A stretch of DNA of 64,000 bases from Sphaerisporangium perillae (GTDB taxonomy: Bacteria > Actinomycetota > Actinomycetes > Streptosporangiales > Streptosporangiaceae). Made by a program: the position numbers and the translations under genes. Of this stretch, positions 48,787 through 57,884 are shown in pieces. Below the pieces are notes generated by a model. The model had not been told where the DNA came from. It ran no database searches and saw only the letters and a program-made list of their open reading frames with translations. The stretch's first letter is position 1; each line of letters begins with the position of its first letter. The DNA is taken from the NCBI RefSeq assembly GCF_023276435.1, contig NZ_JALLPO010000006.1, positions 1 to 64,000 on the forward strand. Direction: 5' to 3'.

Positions 48787-49571
48787 TGAGCACTCCCCGC
48801 CTGGCTGGTTACGTACTGGTCGTACTCGGCCTGCGGCACGAGCTTCACCGTGAAGAGCATGCGGCTGTGGTCGACGCCGCACAGCTCCGCGCAGCGGCCG
48901 GCGAACTCGCCGGGCTTGTGGAGGGTCTGGATCTCGAAGCGGTTGTGCACGCCCGGGATGACGTCACGCTTGAACAGGAACGCGGGGACCCAGAAGGAGT
49001 GGATCACGTCCGGCGATTCGAGGTCGAACTCGATCTTCTTGTCCATCGGAAGCACCAGCACGGGCTTCTTGGCGGGCGTGCCCACCACGCTGACGGTCTT
49101 GCCGTTGTACTCGCTGGTGAAGCGCCAGCTCCACTGGAAGCCCTCGACCTTCACCTTCACGTCGGGGTGGCCCGACACCGCGGTGACGACGTTCTCGTCA
49201 CGGGCGGTGAAGTAGAAGAACACCGCGATCATGACGATCGGCACCGTGGTGTAGAGGATCTCGATCGGCAGGTTGTACCGCACCTGGGGCGGCAACGCGT
49301 CGCCGGTGTTCTTGCGCTTGCGGTGGAACGCGCACGCCCACAGGATCAGGCCCCAGACGACGACACCGACGGCGAGGGAGGCGATCCAGGCACCGTTCCA
49401 GAGATTCTGGATGATGCCGGCCTCCTTGGTGACGCCCTCGGGCATGCCGGCACGCTCCCACGTGCCAGGTCCACCACACGCCGTCAGGGAAACCAGCAGC
49501 GCCGCCAGGGCGGCGGCGCGTGGCACCCTGCGGGCCAACGGACGCCGTGTAGTACGGCGGGTCGGACTCAC
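48783..49571 (-). CDS. ctaC: Cytochrome c oxidase subunit II, lipoprotein form
   Basis: A 262-residue subunit II. The N-terminus is a lipobox signal (SLTACGG), then two transmembrane helices (about 58-80 and 105-125) and the cupredoxin domain. The CuA site is complete: [11 protein letters not shown] (His) and [12 protein letters not shown] (two Cys, His, Met, with Glu). It accepts electrons from QcrC. GTG 49571 heads the ctaC-ctaD-ctaF operon. The 250 bp upstream, shared with the divergent cysteine desulfurase gene, include a CACGA-TAT-TCGTG inverted repeat at 49633-49645. Confidence 0.95.
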   Translation of the reverse strand: MSPTRRTTRRPLARRVPRAAALAALLVSLTACGGPGTWERAGMPEGVTKEAGIIQNLWNGAWIASLAVGVVVWGLILWACAFHRKRKNTGDALPPQVRYNLPIEILYTTVPIVMIAVFFYFTARDENVVTAVSGHPDVKVKVEGFQWSWRFTSEYNGKTVSVVGTPAKKPVLVLPMDKKIEFDLESPDVIHSFWVPAFLFKRDVIPGVHNRFEIQTLHKPGEFAGRCAELCGVDHSRMLFTVKLVPQAEYDQYVTSQAGSAQ

Positions 49572-49821
49572 GGATCGCCTACCCCACAGTTAAAGCCCAA
49601 GAGTCCCCCTCCTGGGCGGTCGTTTCCAGATTCACGATATTCGTGCTCTTAGTTGTCTCACGTCACGCTGGGGGACACATTAGCGCGCACCGGGGCCGCC
49701 CTCCTTCTCAGCCCCCGCGAAGGCCGCCCGTGCCCTCCCGCGAGCGCCGACCCCGCCGTCCCGCGAGCGCGGCCCGTGCCCCCCGCGCCTCGACCGCCGG
49801 CACGGGTGCGACCATGAACGC

Positions 49822-50961
49822 GTGGCGTACTTCGACGCGGCCTCCTCCGAGCCTCTGCACCCCGCCGCGCGTGAGGCGCTGATCGCGAGCCTGGACGCCG
49901 GGGGCGCCGACCCCGCCCGGCTTTACGGCGCGGCCCGGCGGGCGCGCCTGCTGCTCGAACGGGCCCGCGCGGAGGCCGCCGAGGTCATCGGCGCCAGGCC
50001 GGACGAGGTCTCGTTCACCTCCTCGGGAACGCAGGCCGTCCACCTGGGGGTGCTAGGGACGCTGCTCGGCCGCCGGCGCGCGGGCCGCCGCCTGGTGACC
50101 GGCGCCGTCGAGCACTCCAGCGTCCTCGCCGCCGCGTCAGCGCACGAGCGCGAGGGCGGCGCCGTGGAGGTCGTCGGCGTCGGCCGCACCGGAAGGGTCG
50201 ATCTCGCCGCCTTCGGCGCGGCCGTCGCCCGTGAGGGCACCGCCCTGGCGTGCCTGCAGACCGCCAACCACGAGGTCGGCACCCTGCAACCGGTCGAGGA
50301 GGCCGCCGTGGCCTGCCGGGCCGCGGGAGTGCCGCTGCTGGTCGACGCGGCCCAGACCCTGGGACGGCTGACCGTCCCTGGGGGCTGGTCGGTGCTGGCG
50401 GCGAGCGCCCACAAGTGGGGCGGGCCCGCCGGGGTGGGGCTGCTGGCCGTGCGCAAGGGCACCCGGTGGCGTTCCCCGCTGCCGGAGGACGAGCGGGAGC
50501 GGGCGCGAGTGCCCGGCTTCGAGAACGTGCCGGCGGCGGTCGCGGCCGTGGCGGCGCTGCGCGCCCGGGTCGCCGAGGCCACGGAGGAGAACGCCCGGCT
50601 GTCGGCGCTCGTGGACCGCCTGCGCGAGGCCGTGCCGCGCCTGGTCCCGGACGTCGAGGTCATCGGGGACGCCACCCTGCGCGCTCCCCACATCGTCACG
50701 TTCTCGTGCCTGTACGTGCCGGGTGAGGCGATACTGACCGAGTTGGACAGGGCCGGGTTCGCCGTATCGTCCGGCAGTTCATGCACGGCGAGTACGCTAC
50801 GACCATCGCACGTGTTGGAGGCGATGGGAGTGCTCACGCATGGCAACGTCCGGGTCTCGCTGCCCAGGGGAGCTTCCGCCGCGGACGTCGACCGGTTCCT
50901 CGCCGTCCTGCCGGACATCGTCCGGCGCGTCCGTGGGAGCGTGGGAGTGAGGTCGTCGTGA
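49822..50961 (+). CDS. Cysteine desulfurase (NifS/IscS class)
   Basis: A 379-residue PLP enzyme that takes sulfur from cysteine as an enzyme persulfide. The PLP Lys is K198 in ASAHKWGGPAGVG. QTANHEVGTLQP and LLVDAAQTLG hold the pyridoxal contacts, and the active-site Cys321 lies in SSGSSCTASTLRPSHVL, as in IscS/NifS. GTG 49822 is the only start near the first family strand (AYFDAASSEPLHP). It is followed, with a GTGA junction, by a TusA-like gene. This suggests sulfur is passed to a carrier for tRNA thiolation or cofactor synthesis. Confidence 0.92.
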   Translation: MAYFDAASSEPLHPAAREALIASLDAGGADPARLYGAARRARLLLERARAEAAEVIGARPDEVSFTSSGTQAVHLGVLGTLLGRRRAGRRLVTGAVEHSSVLAAASAHEREGGAVEVVGVGRTGRVDLAAFGAAVAREGTALACLQTANHEVGTLQPVEEAAVACRAAGVPLLVDAAQTLGRLTVPGGWSVLAASAHKWGGPAGVGLLAVRKGTRWRSPLPEDERERARVPGFENVPAAVAAVAALRARVAEATEENARLSALVDRLREAVPRLVPDVEVIGDATLRAPHIVTFSCLYVPGEAILTELDRAGFAVSSGSSCTASTLRPSHVLEAMGVLTHGNVRVSLPRGASAADVDRFLAVLPDIVRRVRGSVGVRSS

Positions 50962-51029
50962 GGCGCGGCAAGCGGGCACCGGATCCCGGCGGCGCGCGCC
51001 CGGGACGCGACAGCGAAGGTGAGATCGTG

Positions 51030-51305
51030 ATGGCAGGCTCGCAGCAGTACGCGGCCACCGAGGCGCCACAGCCGCCGGCCGCCCTGACGATCGACGCCCT
51101 CGGGCGCAAGTGCCCCATCCCGATCATCATGCTCGCCGAGCAGATCAACCAGGTGCCGCTCAACGCGACCGTGGCGGTCCTCGCCGACGACCCGGCGGCC
51201 TTCACCGACATCCCGGCGTGGTGCCGCCTGAAGTCCCACCACCATGTGGGCAGCTACACGCTTCCCCGGGGCGGCTGGGCGATCCACGTCCGGCGCAACT
51301 ACTGA
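51030..51305 (+). CDS. TusA/SirA-like sulfur carrier
   Basis: A 91-residue TusA-family protein. LTIDALGRKCPIPIIMLAEQI carries the conserved Cys-Pro pair (Cys28) that accepts persulfide sulfur, and the rest follows the family fold (ATVAVLADDPAAFTDIPAWC, then HH-V-G-S-Y). AAGGTGAG is 6 bases before ATG 51030; a GTG at 50958 overlapping the desulfurase stop would add 24 residues. It is an obvious partner for the upstream cysteine desulfurase. Its last codons and stop are contained in a 27-bp tandem duplication. Confidence 0.9.
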   Translation: MAGSQQYAATEAPQPPAALTIDALGRKCPIPIIMLAEQINQVPLNATVAVLADDPAAFTDIPAWCRLKSHHHVGSYTLPRGGWAIHVRRNY

Positions 51306-51337
51306 CCCGCCCACGTCCGGCGCAACTACTGACCCGC
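51284..51337. repeat. Perfect 27-bp tandem duplication across the tusA-like stop codon
   Basis: Two identical 27-bp units (51284-51310, 51311-51337). The first includes the codons for the terminal HVRRNY and the TGA stop; the second lies entirely in non-coding sequence. Confidence 0.9.
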
Positions 51338-51426
51338 CCGCCTGAGCCGCCGCTCACGGCCGTCCGGGCCGTCCCTCACCACCGTCCGGGCCGGGCCCGC
51401 CGCGAGGGCGGGCGCGGCGAGGACGA

Positions 51427-52413
51427 TCACGGGTAGTGGCACTCCATGCGCGGCTCGACCTCGGCCGCCGCGTCGGCGCCGTAGGCCGCGGCGAACCGCT
51501 CGACGAAGGCCCGCTTACCGAGCTGGTACTCCTGGCCGCCGACGTGCTCCAGGACGTAGGTGGCGGTGAGGTTGCCGATCTGCCCGCAGCGCTCCGGCGA
51601 CAGCCCCCAGACCAGGCCTGACAGGAAGCCCGCGCGGAAGGCGTCGCCGACGCCGGTCGGGTCGACCTTGCGCAGCTCAGGCGTCGGGGGAACGTGCACG
51701 GTCGGCTCGCCCTCGCGGTCGATGCGGGCGCCCTTGGGGCCGAGGGTGGTCACCCGCACCCCGACCCGGGACAGCACCTCTTCGTCGGACCAGCCGGTCT
51801 TCTGCTCGACGAGCGCCTTCTCGTAGTCGTTGGTGAACAGGTAGGCCGCGCCGTCGACCAGCGACCGGATCTCCTCGCCGCCCATGCGCGCGAGCTGCTG
51901 AGAGATGTCGGCCCCGAACGGGATGCCGCGCTGGCGGCACTCGTCGGTGTGGCGGAGCATCGCCTCCGGGTCGTTCGGGCTGATCAGGACCAGGTCGAGC
52001 CCGCCTACGCGGTCGGCGACCGGCTGCAGCTCGATCAGGCGCGCCTCGGCCATCGCCCCGGTGTAGAAGGAGGCGATCTGGTTGTGGTGCTCGTCGGTGG
52101 TGCACAGGAACCGCGCCGTGTGATGCAGCTCGGAAATGTGCACCGAGTCGCAGTCGACGCCGTGGCGCTCGAGCCAGGAGCGGTAGTCGGCGAAGTCGCT
52201 GCCGACCGCGCCCACCAGGATCGGGGACAGGCCGAGACAGCCCATCCCGAAGGCGATGTTGGCGGCGGCGCCTCCGCGCCGGATCTGCAGGTCATCGACG
52301 AGGAAGGACAGCGACACGCGGTCGAGCTGCTCGGCGATGAGCTGGTCCCCGAAGCTACCAGGGAAGGTCATCAGATGGTCGGTCGCGATGGAGCCGGTGA
52401 CGGCGATGCGCAC
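51427..52413 (-). CDS. PfkB-family carbohydrate kinase, adenosine kinase-like
   Basis: A 328-residue ribokinase-fold enzyme. DLQIRRGGAAANIAFGMGCLG is the substrate-binding di-Gly region and VDPTGVGDAFRAGFLSGL contains the catalytic base Asp and anion hole. The sequence and gene neighbourhood resemble mycobacterial Rv2202c, an adenosine kinase. GTG 52413 with GAGGAGAG about seven bases before it is the natural start. It would recycle adenosine to AMP, though another nucleoside or sugar is possible. Confidence 0.88.
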   Translation of the reverse strand: MRIAVTGSIATDHLMTFPGSFGDQLIAEQLDRVSLSFLVDDLQIRRGGAAANIAFGMGCLGLSPILVGAVGSDFADYRSWLERHGVDCDSVHISELHHTARFLCTTDEHHNQIASFYTGAMAEARLIELQPVADRVGGLDLVLISPNDPEAMLRHTDECRQRGIPFGADISQQLARMGGEEIRSLVDGAAYLFTNDYEKALVEQKTGWSDEEVLSRVGVRVTTLGPKGARIDREGEPTVHVPPTPELRKVDPTGVGDAFRAGFLSGLVWGLSPERCGQIGNLTATYVLEHVGGQEYQLGKRAFVERFAAAYGADAAAEVEPRMECHYP

Positions 52414-52598
52414 GGGGTCGCTCTCCTCGTTGTCAGCCTCGATGAGCCCGCCAAGAATACGCCACGCGGGCGATCGCCAGCGCTCGAAACCGCTGGGGAG
52501 GATCTCCCGCGCGGGCCGCGAGCGGGCGCCGGCCGGGAGACCTCCCCGGCCACCTGCGGCGGGACCCGGCAGGCCGCCTGGGCCCCCTAAAAGCACAT

Positions 52599-52641
52599 GC
52601 CGATACCCCGCCCGGCGGAGATCGCCCGGCGGGGTATCGGC
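52599..52641 (-). terminator. Terminator of the erpA-like gene
   Basis: A perfect 14-bp stem (GCCGATACCCCGCC/GGCGGGGTATCGGC) seven bases beyond the stop codon on the minus strand. Confidence 0.75.
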
Positions 52642-52648
52642 GGTGTGG

Positions 52649-53002
52649 CTAGTTGAACGAGTCGCCGCAGGCACACGAGCCTGTGGCGTTCGGGTTGTCG
52701 ATCGTGAAGCCCTGCTTCTCGATGGTGTCGACAAAGTCGACCGTGGCGCCCGTGAGGTACGGAGCGCTCATCCGGTCGGTGACGACACTTACCCCGCCGA
52801 AGTCGGAGACGACGTCTCCGTCCATCGAGCGGTCATCGAAGAAGAGCTGGTAACGCAGGCCCGAGCAGCCGCCGGGCTGCACCGCCACACGCAGCTGCAG
52901 GCCGTCTTCGCCCTGCTGCTCTAGCAGACTGCGCACCTTGGCCGCGGCCGCGTCGGTCAGGACCAAGCCCTGCTGCGTGGTCTCGCTGCTCTCAACCGTC
53001 AT
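52649..53002 (-). CDS. erpA: A-type iron-sulfur cluster insertion protein (ErpA/IscA family)
   Basis: A 117-residue A-type carrier that delivers Fe-S clusters to apoproteins. The three ligand Cys are in GGCSGLRY and near the end in GSCACGDSF, the expected spacing. ATG 53002 has GGGGAG seven bases upstream. It is divergent from nadA, whose product needs a [4Fe-4S] cluster, and near the cysteine desulfurase, so local sulfur and cluster supply make sense together. Confidence 0.94.
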   Translation of the reverse strand: MTVESSETTQQGLVLTDAAAAKVRSLLEQQGEDGLQLRVAVQPGGCSGLRYQLFFDDRSMDGDVVSDFGGVSVVTDRMSAPYLTGATVDFVDTIEKQGFTIDNPNATGSCACGDSFN

Positions 53003-53168
53003 CTGTTGACTCCCCGTCTGCCCCAACGCCCCTCGGGGACGGAGGCCTGGTTCTGAGGTCTCACTCAGACGCTACCAACAGCGGGGCACCGCTACACATT
53101 CCTATCTCAGGGCGCGGTCCTTCCCCACCCCCCGGCACGACGCATCCCAGCCCGTGTGCCATCATTAG

Positions 53169-53183
53169 TCGTCAACTAGACGA
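53169..53183. promoter_or_regulatory. Inverted repeat upstream of nadA
   Basis: TCGTC-AACTA-GACGA, 26 bases before the nadA start. Position suggests an operator or promoter-proximal site. NAD genes in actinobacteria are often under NrtR/NdnR-type repressors, but I cannot confirm a match to their motif. Confidence 0.3.
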
Positions 53184-53208
53184 TAAGCCCCCTAAGAGGT
53201 GTAACGCC

Positions 53209-54393
53209 GTGACGACTACCGAGACCGGCCTTCCGCTCTTCGTCCTCGGCCAGGGCACCGACGCGCACAGCGAGCGCGGCGTCGACTGCCCCGGCGAGCT
53301 CCCCGAGGCCTCCGACCCGGCGCTGGTCGCGCGCGCGGCCAAGGCCAAGGCGGCTCTGGGCGACCGGCTCTTCGTGCTCGGTCACCACTACCAGCGCGAC
53401 GAGGTCATCCAGTTCGCGGACGTGACCGGAGACTCCTTCAAGCTCGCCCGGGAGGCGGCGGCCCGTCCATCGGCGGAGTACATCGTCTTCTGCGGCGTCC
53501 ACTTCATGGCCGAGTCGGCGGACATCCTGACCGGAGACGCCCAGCGGGTGGTGCTGCCCGACCTCGCCGCCGGCTGCTCCATGGCCGACATGGCGACCTT
53601 CGACCAGGTCGAGGAGGCGTGGGACGTCCTGACCGACCTCGGCATCGCCGAGGTGACCGTGCCGATCACCTACATGAACTCCTCGGCCGACATCAAGGCG
53701 TTCTGCGGGCGCGAGGGCGGCGCCGTCTGCACCTCCTCCAACGCCCGCCGCGCCCTCACCTGGGCGTTCGACGAGGGCCCCGAGGGGCCGGCGAAGCAGG
53801 GCGGCGACCGGAAGGTGCTGTTCCTGCCCGACCAGCACCTCGGCCGCAACACCGCGGTCCTGGAGATGGGGCTGTCCCTGGACGACTGCGTGGTCTACAA
53901 CCCGCACCGCCCGAACGGCGGCCTCACCGACCAGCAGCTGAGGGACGCCAAGGTGATCCTCTGGCGCGGGCACTGCTCGGTGCACGGCCGGTTCACCGCC
54001 GAGTGCGTGGACGAGGTGCGCGAGCGCATCCCGGGCGTCAACGTGCTGGTCCACCCCGAGTGCAGGCACGAGGTCGTCACCAAGGCCGACCACGTCGGCT
54101 CGACCGAGTACATCATCAAGATGCTGGACGAGGCCCCGGCCGGGTCCGCCTGGGCCGTCGGCACCGAGCTGAACCTCGTCAAGCGGCTGGCCGCCCGGCA
54201 CCCTGACAAGACCGTGACCTTCCTGGACCGGACGGTCTGCTACTGCTCGACGATGAACCGCATCGACCTGCCCCACCTGGTGTGGGCGCTGGAGTCGCTC
54301 GCCGCGGGACAAGTGGTCAACCAGATCACCGTCGACCCCGAGACCACCCACTGGGCCAAGGTCGCCCTCGACCGCATGCTGGCCCTGCCGTAG
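53209..54393 (+). CDS. nadA: Quinolinate synthase
   Basis: A 394-residue NadA that condenses iminoaspartate with dihydroxyacetone phosphate to quinolinate, the first stage of NAD synthesis. Typical motifs are LGHHYQRDEVIQFADVTGDS, VFCGVHFMAESADIL, DLAAGCSMADM, HPECRHEVV and the C-terminal CYCSTMNRIDL. The three Cys ligands of the [4Fe-4S] cluster fall in the second, fifth and last of these regions. GTG 53209 follows AAGAGGTG. nadB and nadC are not in this window. Confidence 0.95.
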   Translation: MTTTETGLPLFVLGQGTDAHSERGVDCPGELPEASDPALVARAAKAKAALGDRLFVLGHHYQRDEVIQFADVTGDSFKLAREAAARPSAEYIVFCGVHFMAESADILTGDAQRVVLPDLAAGCSMADMATFDQVEEAWDVLTDLGIAEVTVPITYMNSSADIKAFCGREGGAVCTSSNARRALTWAFDEGPEGPAKQGGDRKVLFLPDQHLGRNTAVLEMGLSLDDCVVYNPHRPNGGLTDQQLRDAKVILWRGHCSVHGRFTAECVDEVRERIPGVNVLVHPECRHEVVTKADHVGSTEYIIKMLDEAPAGSAWAVGTELNLVKRLAARHPDKTVTFLDRTVCYCSTMNRIDLPHLVWALESLAAGQVVNQITVDPETTHWAKVALDRMLALP

Positions 54394-54414
54394 TCCCCGT
54401 CCGCCGGCCCTCCA

Positions 54415-54437
54415 CCCCCGCCACCGTACGGCGGGGG
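54415..54437 (+). terminator. Hairpin after nadA
   Basis: CCCCCGCC-ACCGTAC-GGCGGGGG, 8-bp perfect stem, between the convergent nadA and SIMPL genes. Confidence 0.6.
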
Positions 54438-54458
54438 CCGGCGAGTCCGGCCGGTCGG

Positions 54459-55202
54459 CTAGATCAGTTCGAAGACCGCGCGGAGGGTGACGCCGATCGA
54501 GGCGTGGCCCGGGCTGATGGACGCCTTCTCCGCCATCGTGAAGCGGGAGGGCGAGGCGTCGCCCTCCTCCTCGAGCTTGACCATGCGGCCGACCTGGTGC
54601 CCCGTCAGCTGGGCGTACTGCCGCGCCTTGGCCAGCGCGTCCCGGTAGGCCGCGGCGCGCGCCTTCTTCACCAGCGCCGCCACCCTCGAGACCTCGAACG
54701 AGATGCCGTTCAGCCGCACCTCCTCCCCCACCGCCGCGACCGCGTCGACGACCGCGTCGGCCCGGGACAGATCGTGGACGAGCACCTCGGCGCCCTGTGT
54801 CGCCCGGTAGCCCACCACGTTCGGGTACTTGTCGTACTCGGCGCCCAGGGAGAGGTCGTTGGTGCGCACGTCGGTCCGGTCCACACCGGCCGCCAGGAGC
54901 GCATCGGTGAGCTTGAGCCCGGCCGCCTTCACGGCGGCGAACGCCTCTCCCGCCTTCGGCCTGCGGGCCTCCACGCCGACGTTGAGGCGCATGACGTCCG
55001 GCGTGGCCTGGACGCTGCCCCGCCCGACGACGACGAGTTCGGCCGGCACGGCCGTGCGGCCGGGCGCGGACCGCGCCACGCCGGCGGGGGACGCCTGCGC
55101 GGGGACGCCCGAGGCCGCCAGGGCGGGCACGGCCTGCGCCCCGGCGAAGGCGAAGACGAAGGCGGCGGCCGCCGGCACCACACTGAGCTTGGTCATGAGC
55201 AC
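54459..55202 (-). CDS. Secreted SIMPL (DUF541) domain protein
   Basis: A 247-residue exported protein. A signal peptide (to about residue 31) precedes a SIMPL/DUF541 domain with VVGRGSVQATPDVMRLNVGVEA at the start, TNDLSLGAEYDKYPNVVGYRATQ in the middle, and the KKARAAAYRDALAKARQYAQLTG helix. Related proteins form oligomeric rings and are linked to oxidative or envelope stress, but no activity is known. It is followed on the same strand, after 66 bp, by the stop-side of a Ser/Thr kinase gene and may share its promoter. Confidence 0.87.
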   Translation of the reverse strand: MLMTKLSVVPAAAAFVFAFAGAQAVPALAASGVPAQASPAGVARSAPGRTAVPAELVVVGRGSVQATPDVMRLNVGVEARRPKAGEAFAAVKAAGLKLTDALLAAGVDRTDVRTNDLSLGAEYDKYPNVVGYRATQGAEVLVHDLSRADAVVDAVAAVGEEVRLNGISFEVSRVAALVKKARAAAYRDALAKARQYAQLTGHQVGRMVKLEEEGDASPSRFTMAEKASISPGHASIGVTLRAVFELI

Positions 55203-55268
55203 ATGCCACCACCGGGCGGCCCCGGCTCCGGCGCGCCCTCTCCGTGGACGGCCGGAACTTGACCAATA

Positions 55269-57761
55269 TCAGGAAGCCCTGGTGTAGCGCAGGTACTGTT
55301 TTTTGTACTCTCCCGCCTTGGCCGTCGCCAGCACGCGCGTCGCGGTGCCCGAGAGGTCGACGACCACCGCCTCGTACCCGCTGCCCTTCTTGCGCCAGCC
55401 CGCGATGTGCTGGTCGTCGTACCAGCCGATGAGCCGGTCGGTGGGGAAGGAGAACCGGGCCGCCTCGCTGCCGTCGAGCCCCCATACGCAGATCTCGGTG
55501 TCCGAGCCGGAGCACTTGGTCATGAAGTGCTCCCCGGACGGCGACACGTCGTCGCCCTCCACGGTCAGCGGGCTTCCCACGTCGAGCAGCGTCTGCAGCA
55601 CCGTGCCGTTCAGGTCGTAGAACCTGATGCGCTGAGTGGCGCCCTTCAGCGCCCAGGTGCCGACGGCCCTGCCGTCACCCCGCCAGAAGTAGCTCCAGGT
55701 GCCCACGTCCTTCTCCTTGACCCGGACGATCTTGGCCTTCTCCCTCGCCACGTCGATGATCGCGTAGCCGTACCCCTTGCTGGTGTCGTCGACGGCCTCG
55801 TTGAGCGTGACCAGCACCTTCCTGCCGTCCGGCGACCACTGGGGGAAGGTCGGGTACACCGGCGCCTTGGCGATCCTGATCACCGTCGGCTTGCCGCCCG
55901 TCCGGTCGACGAGGGAGACGGTGGAGTAGCTGTCCCTGGTGTAGACGGTGTCGGTGCCGAGGGCCTTGCGGCCGTCGTCGCTCACCGTGTACTCGAAGTA
56001 CTTGCCCGTCTTGGCGAAGGAGGTCCCCCCGTACTTCCGGACGTAGACGCGCTTGCCGTAGTCCAGGCTGTAGAACGTCAGCTTGATCGGGTCGCTGTCA
56101 TTCTCGTGGAGGGTGATGGTGCTGCCCGGCAGCTTGATCGTCCTGGTCGCCGCGGGCGGGGGCGAGGCGGCGGAGGTCGCGCCCGCCGCGGGGGTCTCCG
56201 CCGAGGACGCCACCGTTCCCGGCGACGGCGAGCCGGCCGGGGTGGCCAGTGGACCGGACGAGCTCGTCACGGGCTCGTCGGTCCGCCCCTGCTGGTTCGT
56301 GGCGTCGTTCGTGAGGCCGGTGCCGGTGTCCTTGCCCAGCGACTGCGCGATCAGGTACCCCGAGCCGCCCAGCACCAGCGACACCGCGACGACTCCCGCC
56401 ACGATCAGGGGCACGCGTCCCGTACGGCCTCCGCCGGGCGGGGCCCCGCTCGGGGAGGTCGCCTCGACGCCGCTCGGCCCGGTCGCACCTGGGGCGCCCG
56501 ACCACGGAGGGGGCGGCGGGCCCTCCGGCCGCTGCCAGTTCGGCACCGGATCGCCCGGGTAGGACTGCGCCGGTCCCGGGTACGGCCGCCCGGCGTACGG
56601 CTGCGGGGCGCCGGGGGCCGGCTGCGCGGCGTACGGCGCCTGCGGGCCGGCCGGGTTCCCGGTCCCCTGCGCGGGCTCGGGCCGCCACCGGCGCGTGGGC
56701 TCCTCCGGCTCGGACAGCGGAGGCCGGGCCCCGGAGGCCGCCTCCTGCGAGACGCGGGGACCAGGTTCGTGCGGGGCTCGCGGGTCCGCGCCGCGTGCGG
56801 CCTGAGGGGCCGGATGATGGGCGGCCTGGGGGGCCGGGTGATGAGGGGCGTGGGGGTCCGGGTGATGAGGGGCCCGGGGACCGGGGTCCTGCGCGGCCTG
56901 GGCGACGGCGGAGCCCTCCGCCATGATCGCGGCGGCCGGCGCCGCGGCGGCGCCGCCGTGCCCGAGCAGGCGCATGAGCACCTCGCCGGCGGCCGGCCGC
57001 GCGGCCGGCTCCCTGGCCCGGCAGGGGGCCCCGATGCCGCGCCGCGCCTCCGCCCGCGCGGCGGGGTGCGGTTCGAGGTTCATGATCCGGTGGAACACGG
57101 CCGGAAGGCTGTCGGTGCCGAAGGGCGCGTCCCCGGTGGCGGCGAAGACCATCGTGCCCGCCCAGGCGAACATGTCGGCGGCCGGGCCCGCCTGCTGGCC
57201 CGCGAGCTGCTCGGGGGTCATGTAGGCGGGCGTGCCCACGACCATGGAGGTGAGCGTCGAGGTCTTGTCCAGCGCCTTGGCGATGCCGAAGTCGATGACC
57301 CTGGGCCCGTCGGCGCCCAGCAGGACGTTCGACGGCTTGAAGTCGCGGTGGACGATGCCGGCCTGGTGGATCGCGACCAGCGCCGTGACCGTGCCGATCG
57401 CCAGCCGGTACAGCGCGGCGCCCCTGCGGGGGCCCTCCTGGCCGACCACCGCGTCCAGGGTCGGGCCGTCGATGTACTCGCTGACGATGAAGGGCCGCTG
57501 GTCGGCCACTCCGGTCTCGATCACCTGGGCGGTGCAGAAGGTCGCCACGCGTTCGGCGGTGGACACCTCCCGGACGAACCTCGCGAGCGCCTCCTCGTTC
57601 TGGGCGAGGTCGGAACGGAGCACCTTCACCGCGACCGTGGCGCCCTCCGGCGAGCGGCCGAGGTAGACGACCCCCTGACCGCCCTCCCCCAGCCGGGCGG
57701 TCAGCTCGTAGCCCCCGACCCGTGCCGGATCCCCCGGACGCAACGGCACCGGGTTCGACAT
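55269..57761 (-). CDS. Membrane Ser/Thr protein kinase with extracellular propeller
   Basis: An 830-residue receptor-like kinase. Residues about 16-265 form the Hanks-type kinase: LGEGGQGVVYLG (P-loop), Lys46 in VAVKVL, HRDFKPSNVLL (catalytic Asp), VIDFGIAK (metal Asp), and VGTPAYMTPEQ. The kinase ends with an Ala/Arg-rich variant of the usual final helix. A Pro/Gln-rich linker with repeated APHHP- and QAAHHP-type blocks leads to one membrane helix (VPLIVAGVVAVSLVLGGSGYLI), a Thr/Ser/Pro stalk, and a 280-residue beta-propeller with WSPDGRK-type blades outside the cell. The propeller is a plausible sensor. ATG 57761 with GGAGGGG upstream is favoured. Confidence 0.93.
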   Translation of the reverse strand: MSNPVPLRPGDPARVGGYELTARLGEGGQGVVYLGRSPEGATVAVKVLRSDLAQNEEALARFVREVSTAERVATFCTAQVIETGVADQRPFIVSEYIDGPTLDAVVGQEGPRRGAALYRLAIGTVTALVAIHQAGIVHRDFKPSNVLLGADGPRVIDFGIAKALDKTSTLTSMVVGTPAYMTPEQLAGQQAGPAADMFAWAGTMVFAATGDAPFGTDSLPAVFHRIMNLEPHPAARAEARRGIGAPCRAREPAARPAAGEVLMRLLGHGGAAAAPAAAIMAEGSAVAQAAQDPGPRAPHHPDPHAPHHPAPQAAHHPAPQAARGADPRAPHEPGPRVSQEAASGARPPLSEPEEPTRRWRPEPAQGTGNPAGPQAPYAAQPAPGAPQPYAGRPYPGPAQSYPGDPVPNWQRPEGPPPPPWSGAPGATGPSGVEATSPSGAPPGGGRTGRVPLIVAGVVAVSLVLGGSGYLIAQSLGKDTGTGLTNDATNQQGRTDEPVTSSSGPLATPAGSPSPGTVASSAETPAAGATSAASPPPAATRTIKLPGSTITLHENDSDPIKLTFYSLDYGKRVYVRKYGGTSFAKTGKYFEYTVSDDGRKALGTDTVYTRDSYSTVSLVDRTGGKPTVIRIAKAPVYPTFPQWSPDGRKVLVTLNEAVDDTSKGYGYAIIDVAREKAKIVRVKEKDVGTWSYFWRGDGRAVGTWALKGATQRIRFYDLNGTVLQTLLDVGSPLTVEGDDVSPSGEHFMTKCSGSDTEICVWGLDGSEAARFSFPTDRLIGWYDDQHIAGWRKKGSGYEAVVVDLSGTATRVLATAKAGEYKKQYLRYTRAS

Positions 57762-57884
57762 GGCGCCCCCTCCATCCCCCACTTATGGGCTTATTCCAAC
57801 CCATTGTGGCGTGGACTTGAGGAAGTCTTTACCTTCGCCGCCAACCCGTACCCGTAGCGTGACCCGCGGCACACACGCCGGCGA

